This document shows, in pieces, positions 45,201-57,200 of a stretch of DNA of 64,000 nucleotides (position 1 is its first letter; the number at the start of each line of letters is the position of its first letter). Source of the stretch: Camarhynchus parvulus (taxonomy: Eukaryota; Chordata; Aves; Passeriformes; Thraupidae); contig NC_044584.1 in assembly GCF_901933205.1 (NCBI RefSeq), positions 10,085,001-10,149,000 on the forward strand. The letters are read 5' to 3'. The notes beneath the pieces were generated by a model. That model ran no database searches. It was not told the origin of the DNA and saw only the letters and a program-made list of their open reading frames with translations. The position numbers and the translations under genes are program-made.

Positions 45201-48200
45201 AAGGAAGAAAAACAAAGAGAAACTATGAGAGCACAATCAGTGTTCCATTAAATTCTTAATGTCTTTTCTAGATACAGGCAGCTGCTGCATTTATGAGGGA
45301 AGTGCACTCTTGCTACAAGCTCAGCATTTCTAAATTCACTGAATAATGAGATGATCTCACCAACATAAATAGATCCTTGGAATACATAATATATTGTCAG
45401 TAGAAAGAACAGCATTCCTCAAGCCCAGACTTCCCAAGAGCATAGAAAAATCAACTCAAGAGGTACATGTCACTGAATATGACATGAGTGAACAAGATTC
45501 ACCAACACACAAAAAAGTTATTTCAATCCAAGTAAAAACCTTAAGTTAATACAGAAACGAAGAGAAAATATGCAAGAACTTGTACATATCCTGACCATGA
45601 AGTTACATGGGCTTATGGCAATCACAGACCACAGTCATGTATCAGCCATTTATACTCAGAATTAGTACATGACCGCATAGTTTCAAATATGAAGAAAATA
45701 TCCAAAGAAACCATCTCTTATAAACAACATAATGTACTTGGAATTTGGCAAAAAATGGAGGAGTGTCACAAATAGTGCTTCAAACATTAAATGACTCTCA
45801 AACGTTACTGTGCAAAACTCTTAAGAGTGCTGTTTTTAAAGCAGACTTATTTTTAAAACAAATGACCTTTACCTTCAGCATTTGTTCATTTTCAGCTGCA
45901 AATAGTGAAACTGAGCCAAAGACTAACTTGAACAGCTTGAGATACAGATTGGAGAGTTCCACATTAGAGCCCATTTCTGGCAGACGATCCAGAAGATACT
46001 CCACCAAAATGGTTGCAAAGAGAGCAGAGGTAGTAGGGTTTGCCAAGAAAGAATTGGCAACAATCTATAAAAGGAAACCACAAAGAACTTATTGCTGCTG
46101 TAATAAAAAGAACAAAAGAATAAATGCACTATCCATTAAAAAAAACTCTAAGATAAATTTCTTTCCCCATCTCCATTGCTACCCAAGTGATTCTGTTTGT
46201 CCTCAGTGGAAAACAACAATCTATGTAGCTTAATGTTGAAGTCTTAGGTTAAATTAATATTATAGGATTTGCATTCCGTAAAACAGAAGAACATTGGCAC
46301 AACAAGCTGAACAAAACAACAAGTCAATAAAGTTCAGTATTTTTCAAGAATGAAGTCCATTCATATCTTCTAAACTGAAGTGTTCATGTTTGTATTGCAT
46401 CACTTAGGTATAGTTTTTTGAAAAACCATTTTTAAATTATTTTCATAGACTATTATTTACATAGACTGCTTCAAATCTCACGTGCTAATTTCAATATTTT
46501 TATGATTCTACATCAGTCATGTGTACCTCAAGGCATAAGCTCTTTCCTACATGCTGTTCATTATCAATTTAAAAAGTAAACAGTAACATACCTGAAGAGC
46601 ATAGTTTTTAGAGATCCTCTCCACCATGTAAGGAACAGTAGTTTGAAAGATTTCTTTAAAAGTTAAAGGGTTCATCATGGTGAACACACCAGCAAAATGC
46701 TCCAGAACTTCCTTTTCCTCTTTCATCCTGACTGTCTGACAGTTTGCTACTCGAACATATGTCTGTCCATTTCCTGCTATTTGTACCTACAGAAATTGAG
46801 AAAACACATACACTGCTTACAGAATTTGAGTAGCTTATTCTCCATCACACTTAAAATAACTTTTGAAAGTAACCAACATTTCATGGGTTTTACATGCAAG
46901 CCCCACATAAGTAGAAGTTGGGCACAAGAGCCAACGATGACAAAAATACTAAAAATACTAACACTGAGTGTTTTCAGAACATATTTTAAAACTAGGAAGT
47001 TACAAATAGAGAAAAACAACAGTAGGAAATATCAGTGTACTTACAAATTACTTAATACCCAACCAAACACATTTACATTTCATTGATACTTTGTGTAACT
47101 ACAGAAGACAAACACAGACATGTGAATGCTTCAACTGCTAGCTAAACTATCTCTTTCAAGGAAAGACTTACTTCACTACATGAAAGACTATTACTTCCAG
47201 TCTGACCTGCCTGCATGAACAGACAAAAATGGCTGTTGAGAAAAAAACCTGTTGCTTGCAAATACTAAGTAGGTTGAAATTCACTTTTGAAATTAATTCT
47301 TCATATTGAGCATTTCTCAACAGTTGTGGTCCCAATTAAAGGCTTAGTGAAAATATACTATGTGAATAATCTGTGTTTTAGCTGACAAATAAATCTTTAT
47401 TAAAGGATCTAACATACAGTAACTGTACAAATAGAAGTGCTGTGTGGGCAGGTTACATACCTGATAAATATCTAATGCTTGCATTGCATATTTTACCAGT
47501 TTTATATAGATTTGAGTCTCCTTAGGTTGCAACTGCTTATTAGGAATGAATTGTGCTTCTGAAAGAAGAATAAGAGTTCAGCATTAAAAATACTATTTGC
47601 TTTCATTCTAGAGAGGGTTTTTCTGTAGAATTATGAGAGATAAATGCAATTAAATATGCAGTTTTACCACCAGGAGCTTTGCACGAGGTGATGCCCCACG
47701 TGATCGTCTTGACCCCACAGACCAAAGTTTTCACCAAGCTCCGGCAATCCGTGACCTGAAATGTCTGCTTGTCTTCTTTTTCTTTCTCCCCTTGTTTTTC
47801 AAACACAGGTACAGGTGCAGGGGCCACAGGAGTGGCTGGGGCAGGAGATGGGACAGGAACAGGGGCTGCATTTGCTGCTGTGGGCACTCCAGGTAAGGCG
47901 GCTTCAGCCGCCCCGAGCTCGGATTGGGGCTTGCACTTCTTAAAAATGACAGAGAGCTGGTAGCGTGCTATGGTGTGGAACTTCAGAACAAACACCTAAG
48001 GCACAGGAGGAGAGGCAGATCAAACAGCAGGGAGGGGGGGAAAGAAAAAGACAGTAAGTTGCTTCTTCAAAAATCATCCTAAATTTAATAGTACTGATAT
48101 TTCAAATCAGCTTAGTGAGATCAATAAAACTTTCAGCTATTTTTGAAGTCATTCAAATGACAGCAAACATTTTTAAATGTATCAATAAACTAGTTGGCCC

Positions 48201-51200
48201 TCTTTGAACCAGTAGTGCATCCTTGATTTTTAAAAATACAAAAAAAAAATGCCATATAAAGATCCTTAAAAAGGATCATTAGGTCTTCAAAGAGAAGATA
48301 TTTCTGATTGTATAGATGGCATTGTGCCATGCAAGGACCTGTGTGAAGATCCTCTTTCAGGGCTTAAAAAAAAATACACCAAAAAGCATAAGGCACTAAA
48401 TAGCCAATAAATTAAAAAACACACCAATAACCATAAGGCATTTAAAAATACAATTCTTGCATACTCCTACACAACAAAAAAATTATAACTAAAATTTAGA
48501 ATAAAATTATTAAAAAACTAAGCTACTCAAAACAGGCATTCTATTTCCTGCTTTGAAACTAACTACTGAATGAAGCTGAGTTGACAAAGCATCTCCACTA
48601 CACTTGAGATGATATCCCAGCTGCAGAGCATTTTAAAGAGCCCTTCTCTGAAGCATTGAAGTGAAATACAGTACACAGGCTGTTCCTACATATTCTCATT
48701 TCTGAAGAAAGGAGAAAGTAAAATGTGATTGACAACATACTACAAAGCAGGATATCCAAGCAATTATCAAATGCTTTAAACAAATCAATACCTCCAGCAT
48801 TCTCATAAGGATGTCTCTACCATTTCCATTTTCCTGTTCACTTTTAGACCGGATACAGTCTACCAAATTTAGCAGGAGCTTGCAAGACATGGTCTGGATA
48901 CTGCTTGGCAAAGATTCATCATCGATGTTCTTGGCAAACAGCTGGACAGCCAGGGAAAGGTCATTGAGAGGCAAATGCTGCCGGACATGATGGACCAGGT
49001 CTGCCAGGGTGCTGTATGCAAGGGGTCTACAGCCAAAACAAGAAATGAGGAAAACACACTGAGCACAACTAAAAAGTTTCCTAATTTGACTAAACAAATA
49101 ATTACTGCCTGGAGATACTTCCAAATTTCTCAATATAAGTTTTCTATTTTCATATGCAAACCCAGAGCTCACAAGGCTTTTTCGGTCACATGAGGAAATT
49201 TTAAGCTGTGCAATTTAACCAATGATGCATCAGTCTATTCCACAACTCTGGTACTGCCTCTCTGATCTTTCTTCCTTCACTGCAGAACACCCCACCACAT
49301 ATTTTCATCTACATGCAGATAACATGCATGTTAGCCGAATTTTGAGCAGGGCTGGTAATCTGTTTCATAATTAATCACAAATTATTCTAACAGAGAAAAT
49401 ACTTCTAAATCTAACACATGTTGTCAATAAGGTACTAGATACTTAAAAAGAACTAATTCTCCTAGTTCAGATACTAATTTGGTCAGCAAGCTCACCTAAA
49501 ATTTAGACTATTGAAGACACAGAAAGTTAGGTATTGTCTCCACTTACTTCTTCAATTGCCAACAAGTAAGTTTTAAAGTACTCATTGACAAAACAGTTTA
49601 AATGTCATTCAGATTTTACACCAGACATAAGATTTAGGGTGTTTCATGAAATATTGGGCAGATACTGAGTTGGTTCCCCTGTTGTGGTTGTCCTCCACAA
49701 TTCAAAAAACTGAAATCGTCATTCACCCATTTTTCTTATTTTGTCCTACGCTCACATTACCATGCTGTGCCATCAAAGTGTTAAACAAAAGCCACTATTA
49801 CAGCAGCAGAAGCCCTGCCAATAAAACAATTTAGTAAAATTAGTTATTTGAAGCAAAGATTTAGGACCCTATACAGAAGCTGCTGTAGATATTAATGATT
49901 TTCAAGCAGCCCTGGCAGGCACTCAGATCATTACTCTGAATTTTCTCATACCTCAGCGTCTCCCGGGCAGTGTATCCAGAGCCAATCAGTATAGATTCAT
50001 CAAACAGCTTGTCCATGCATGGAATAAATTCTAGAATTTAACAAATAGAAAAATGAAAAAGCCATATACACCAATTGGCAAAGGAAATAATTAAAATAAG
50101 ATAGTTAAGCATTAGACGACTTAACCTTGGTATTTAAATGTGAAGTTAGAAAGTGATTTTATCCCCAAATTAATTCCTGAAGCTTATAAAAGGCAGTGCC
50201 ATTTACAAGGAAATTTTCAAACAATCTCCTGTGACTGTCCACTCCACTGACACTTGCCCCTTGAGTAACACTGCAGTACCCAGTCAAAGCCAATTATATT
50301 TGCAAAGAGAAAAAAAGTGCTCAGGTTATTTACAACTTTGAAAAACTTTTTGTATATAACTAATGAGTTACTGAAAAGGACAAACTGGGCAACCTGCACA
50401 CAACAATTCCATTTGGCCTGGCATCTTGTGATAGTCCAATATAAATAAGTAATATGCCTCTAGAATTGATAGCAACAGCAGAAATCATTCCAGTTTACAG
50501 GTACACTTGTAAAGAGTGCTACATACGGCTCCTCAGGTCTGTTGTCAGGATGTGCTTGGCAGCAATCAGGAGCTCCTTCCTGAGGTGTGCTGTTTCAGCT
50601 GGACAATTGGAGAGCAGCTGCAACATTCCTTTTACCATTTGCTGAGAATATTTAGCCACTAATTCCTGCAATAAAAAAGAGTAACATGAGTACAACTACT
50701 ACACTGTTCTATTCCTAAGGTTGGTGTTACATTTGCAAAATAGCACTCCATTAAATTCACTGGTTTCTCTTGCAAAATCTAATCCTAAAACTAAACTACA
50801 ATAGTCATTCCATAAATACCCAGGGAAGGAGCATATTTTTTCTTTGTATTCACATGAGGATACTTTTGAAAGGATAACCAAGTACAGCTCCATCTCCAGA
50901 TATTCTACACAAATGCTCCCATCTCCAACCCCTGATGCATTGCAGACATGCAGGTCACTTGCCTGCCATAAAGCAACTAGAAACCTGATGCATTAGGTAC
51001 CAAAGTTTTACAAATTAATCCTACCTGGTAAATTCTGATAATGTAAGCCAAGAAAGACAATGTTTTAATCTGAGCAGCGATGAAATCAGCATACAACTCC
51101 TTGTTATAAAGTTTATGTTGTCTGAAATTAAAGGGAACAGTGGTTACGATTTTGTTCCTCCCCTTTAGTACTTCCACTCAGAAAATTCAGTGAAGCTTCA

Positions 51201-54200
51201 AATTACATCATCTTGTAGTGAAGTTCTTGCTTCTTAAAAGAATACAATCTCTCTGGAAGAGCCCACTTTCAACAAGCCCTCTGCCATTCAGATTCCCAGC
51301 AGCACCTTCCTACAGAAAGCCAAGCCAACACAAAGCAGCACACATTTGGCTCAGCTCCCCTAACTGAGGCCAATTTTTCTCCAGGCAATATTCCCTCCCA
51401 CAGACTTGTCTGTCTCTCTCAAGCTCCAACCACTTAACCAGGTCGTCCAGGCAGACAGGGAAAGGCAGAGATCTTTCTCCCACTGCCCTGACCAGAACCA
51501 CTTGCTGCTCTTCAGAAACATCCCTCTCTGAGGCACGAAAAGCAGTGCCTACCCCTGCAACATCACAAGGCTTCATGTACGCTACATCTTGAAGAGCACA
51601 AATCCATTATTGATGGCATGGAAAAAGATTAAACAAGTGTCCACACTCCCAGGGTTTTCATCACTGTCTGTGACAATGTGGATTTTCATCAGAAACTCTA
51701 TTTTAAAAAAACTCATTATCAAATAATAAACTGGCACCTACTGCACAACTATAGACTTTACCAATGAGATATAATGACAATAACTTCACCTACAGAACCT
51801 TGGTAATTTTTAGTCAAATAATCATTGCTACTTTTGAGATTAAAAGCATAAGACTAGAATGAAAAATCACAAGATAGAAGACAAAAATATTTTGAGCAAT
51901 ATTGAATGACAAGTTTAAGTAGTTTATGTCAAATATCACCAAAATACCATTAAATGCTCTTACCTTGCTTGAGCAGAAACTTGTATTATAATAGTGTTCA
52001 TAATCAAGGGCACAAATTCAGCTACTACATTATGAATGTTCAGTTTGTAGAGCTTAAAAAAAGAAAGTATTATTAGAGAAATTCACAAGTCACACTTGCA
52101 GTCAAATTACTGGACAGCTAATCACAAAAAAAACTAAGACATCTCACCAGCTTTATTTTTAGATGATATTTTAATTTCAAAAATATATCACATTCATTTT
52201 TACTAATATGATAGCCAACAGAAGTTACATAAACCATTCAGTAATGAAGTATTTACATGCAAAATACTGAAGTGTACTAACCTGATACATGAGAACAACA
52301 ATAATAGGTAGCTCAGCCAAGACCTTTAGTGACAAAGATCCTCTGGGAATTATTGAATGCTGAAAGAAAGAATACATGCTTTATAAACAGTCTAATTATT
52401 AATTCCAAAGAGTATGTAAAACACTTTTTTACAGAAACTGCTCATTTTAGTAGCACTATATTTAACAATAACATTTTTCAAACACAAAGCATTGAGTATT
52501 ACATTAAATAAAAATCCTGTAATTACAGCTGCATAGAAAATACCTGGAAAGTTTCAATCAGCTTCTACAGAAAAGCTTTGATAGGAAAAACAAGCCAAAA
52601 GAAAGTCTGTTATTTTTGCCTGGCATTATGATCTGTGGTCCTGTGCTACAGAGTCCCCAGCTAAGAGCAGTCAGAACACTCACTGTCCTCGTTTCACTGT
52701 CCTCTCGCTCAGGGTTCACCTTCACCACAATGGTTGTAATCATGCCAACCATCTCAGGAGTGGGAACAGTGTTCTCTGGAATCACCTGAGGGTTCTCAAA
52801 GTACCGATTCTACAAGCAAAGAGCAGAAGGAAAATATCACAAATGCCAGTAACAATGGAAAGGCCACCCATCTCCTCAGAACTCCCCATATAATCCTCCC
52901 CCAGAGCAGTTTTCTCCTCTGTGCAGTGATGTTTGCACTGCAGCATCTTCCCCAGGCCAGACACACACCCTGCAACCTACCCCCCTGGACAGAGCAGAAA
53001 AGCTCCACCAGCCAAGGGGGAGCTAAAGGAAAACATCCCAAGAGTTACTCTGTATCAGGGAGGGAAAATCAGACTGGAGCCTCCCTCCATGACCTCACCC
53101 TTCCCTCAAGAACAAACACATTTGGGTACCTGGAGACCACTGCAGCCGACCTCACCCTGCTGCAGAACTCCAGCTCACTCCATCTTCTCCTACCACTAAC
53201 AGCGAGCCAGAAACACATGGTTTTCCAAAGCAAAATCTAAATGTCTCCGTTTTTAGACATAGTATTGAAAAATGGATTCACTAAAACTATATTTACTTTG
53301 TATCACTAGATGCAAAATAATTATGTCAGTATCGTTTAGAGACAAAATTAAGAAATAAAAACTAGTTTTCTGACTATAGCAAGGACGATTTAAGAAATAA
53401 AAAGCTTACCACTACTTTTGGAAGTTCCTTGTAAATCTGTTTGACAAAGTCCAAAAAATGATGAATCTAGGAAGGAAGAAGTCAGTTACCATAAAGAAAC
53501 TTTTTTAATGAATTTTAAAACCACAATTTTAGAATCTCTGTATTAACAGTACAAATATATAAAATCTCCACTCAGTACAGCACACTTTTCATGATAACTG
53601 AAAATAATCTGAAAGTGTTCTCCTACCTCCTTCTGCTTTGTTAGTATTAATTCAAATTTCGTTTGGAAAGAATCTGATCTACCTATCAACTTTACATAAT
53701 TCCAATACAGTATTGTTAGGTATAATTACCTAAATTAAACAACTAAGTCTTCCCAAGAGAAAATCAAGGCAAGAGAATAACAATGCAAACTTCTAAATTC
53801 CCCTTGATGAGTCATAGGAGAGAACAGGGGAGGCAGGGGGAAGTCAACCAGAGTAAATTCTTTTTCAGGATTTTCCTTTACAAACTAAAAGGGCATCAAT
53901 TCTCTTCCTTTGTGAGGGAATTTTATTCCTTAGACTGCTCATATTGTCCATAAACATTTAAACCAAGTACAACAAAGCTTTAACAGTTTGGTTGTTTTTT
54001 TTTTTACCCAGGAGTGCCAGCATTATCCAATTTTCTTTAAAAAATCACTTTAATATGAAAAAAGGGAAAAAATTAAACATGGTTATGACAACAGGTCAGG
54101 CAACATAAAAGGACAACAGCAAAATAAATCAATCCACCCAGGTGAAGAAAATAGCAATTCTGAAGAGCATGGCAGCAAGTTTTATACCATGTAACAAGAG

Positions 54201-57200
54201 TTATGACTTACTTCTTGTGTGATTGCTGGTCGGAACTGTTTGTGCAATTCAATAATTATTCTTAAGCAAATCAGTACATTTTCTTCATTCTCTGTCTGGA
54301 AGGAAAAAAAAGAAACTTTTTAGTGAGCTCACTGCTGAATTCTCCAACTACTCAGTGGGTACTTCAAATTCCTGCAAAATTATACTCTTCTCAACAGCCT
54401 GAAGTGCCCTATTAATATGGGTTTGTGTGAGCAAGATGCCTTTCCTTGGATACCCTGCAGCCCCAGAGTATGGCTGAAATTAAATCCATCCCTGAGGGAA
54501 TAAAACCCAGACATTTCAACCACTCTGTACCATCAGATCTGTTCCCATTGCCCCTCAAACAGAGACCCCCATGTGAGCTTCAGATGAGAGTGCTGTGAAT
54601 TCCTAGACAGAAAACAAACTCCCAAGAATCAGCTATCTGCCAGTAAATCCTGCCCAGCATAAGAACAGCTCCCTGCATTTGTAAAATCCAAGTCACTAAA
54701 GGGCAGAAGAGAACAGGCAGAAAACCTGTAGATGGTAAGAAAGGGCATGGGTGAAGCTTAAATAGAATGTCTTTCCATTCCTGCTCCAGCAGCACAGCTA
54801 TTGAAAATCCTATCCTCAGCAAATTCTGGAGATGAAGAAAGTAGAGGAAAATATTTCAGAAAAATACCTCCAGAAATCTGAACATCACAGACAGGATATT
54901 TTTGGTATGAAGACGAAGATGTTCATTTGTTGGTATTCTGTGAATTATTTCAAGCACAAGCTTCCGGAGTTGCTGTAAAAAAAGAAAAAAAAAAAAGAAA
55001 AAAAATTATAATGATATGACAGAACTTTTTGAAAAGCCCACAAAACCCAACAATTAGTTGCTATTTCATGTAGACATAAGCTTGTATTCAAAGACATAAC
55101 TCTTCCTATTACCCACCTATGTGAATGAAGTAAATTTAACGACTTTACAGCTGGAAAATCAGACTTTTTATAAAGAATGCAATTTTAAGTATTTAATGAC
55201 AAAGATTCAACTTTTGCCTTTCATTCCTAACCTTCAGTAAAGTCAGTAATTTGTAACAATGTGCCGTATTTCAGTAAGAAAGCCAATTCTGTTACACCTA
55301 CTTTTCCTCCTTTTTCACAGAAGTCCAGATTAGCAAAGTTTATAAGTAACTTATTTAGAAACAGGACTTTTTCAGTTCTACTCCAAATGACAGATCTATT
55401 TTTAGCAAGTCTTAAATCATTTCATTAGGTTAATCAAGGACAGCAAAAAGGCAGGAAATGCTCCACACAGTTTACCTGTGCTGGCTTCTCCTGCAGAAAC
55501 TGAACTTCCCCATCCTGTAGAAAGGTGAGAAATCGAGGGATGATGTGTTCCAGGAACGTAGAATATTGAGGGGATGATGTCACATTCTAATTAAGAACAA
55601 AAAATGGGGAGTTATAGACATCACACAGATTACATTCAGTTACATTCAGAGCCACTATTAAACATTTTCAGTGAATCTTGAATAGATTCAGTGACTAAGT
55701 ATCTGCTGACACTACAGAACCACATGAGTTCCAAGAGAACATTAGCAAAACAAATACAAGTCTTTCCCTAGTGAAGGGAAGAGCAAAGAGAATCAACAAA
55801 GTCTTCAGATTCTAACAGATCACCAGACTAAGCAGCTAAAACTATTATTTTGGTCAGATAAATTGTTTCAGAAATAGCTTAAGCAGATAAAAAACTCCAC
55901 AAGAATGATTTTAGTTTGCTCAGGCACATAACAACTAAGTATTCAACTAAAGTAAAATTTCTGCTAACGCAAGGTTGAGTTAACTTGTGTTTCACATTTT
56001 CTCTGCTGCTCATCTAACAAGATGGTCCATCACCATGCAAAAGATGTCACTGGAGACATCTCCACTCCTGATGTCAGATTCTGCATCTGACAACTCCTCT
56101 CTCACTTCCACACCATGGAATACTCAGAGGAATCAGAAGGGCCTCTGTTTCACAAGAGCACAATACACATTTGAACTAAATATAAGAAAGCTTTAAATGT
56201 CGCAGACATCTCTTTGTGAAAAATCCTTTCTTTAGGATTTTTCCTTCTGAGAAACTGCAGCCTCAGAACCAGACATAAACAATAAGTTATCTGCTGCTGG
56301 GGAATGTAACAAGTAGATCCATGATTAGTCCCCTGTAGATGTTTGGGTCCACTGACCACTCATAGCAGAGCTAGCTCTCACTCCCTGTCGGAGCCAGCTG
56401 CTTTGTTATCATTCTTTACTTTCTATTCTTAGCTTAAGTAGCAGCTTCTGGAAATCTTCCTTCTTTTTCTTTGTAGTATAGTTATAATATATGTATATAT
56501 CATAAAATAATAAATCAAACCTTCTAAAATATAGAGTCAGATCTACGTCTCTTCCCTCATCCTGAAAACCCTTGTGATCCATCACACTTTAAATACAGAC
56601 GTTTCATAGCATTCAAAAAATAGAAGAAAAATTTCTTACTTCATTTTCATTTAAATGTTTAATGAATAAAGATTTGGCAATGAAAGCCCACTACGTCCAA
56701 ATGTAATTCTTCAACAACCTGGTTAATTCCTAAATACAAATCTAGAATCAATGACTTGTAACCATATAAATCATTAGTCGCAGGATACTACTATTAATAT
56801 TTTAACTGCATAACATCAGAAATTCAATTAATATACATTAAGCACAGGAAAGGCTGCCGTTGCAGAAAGTATGGGGGGCTTTGTTGGGGTTTTGTTGCTT
56901 GGGGTTATTATCTTTTTATTTACCTCAAAATTCTCACTGACTTCTTGCATCATTTTCAATTTAGTTTCATCAGCTGAAAATGAAAATTCAAGCAGAAAAA
57001 TGTGAGTGTAAAACTAGGTCATGAAGGAAAACAACAAACTCATTGGTCAAAGAAGCAATCAGATCTTATCAGTTTAGCTATCACTGCCCAATTATAAGAC
57101 ACACAGCTCTCTCAAACAACCACCACACAACTGCACACAACACACACACACATCTCACTCACTTTGGCTCATGCAAGTGTTTCTCATCATTTTGCTTCTT

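Noticed and set aside
45745..46233. 162-codon plus-strand open frame
   Set aside because: Antisense to TRRAP exon 17 and its intron; composition looks random and no family is recognisable.
51310..51576. 88-codon minus-strand open frame in TRRAP intron 9
   Set aside because: Lies between well-defined exons 9 and 10 without usable splice sites; no recognisable domain. Probably chance, perhaps an old insertion.
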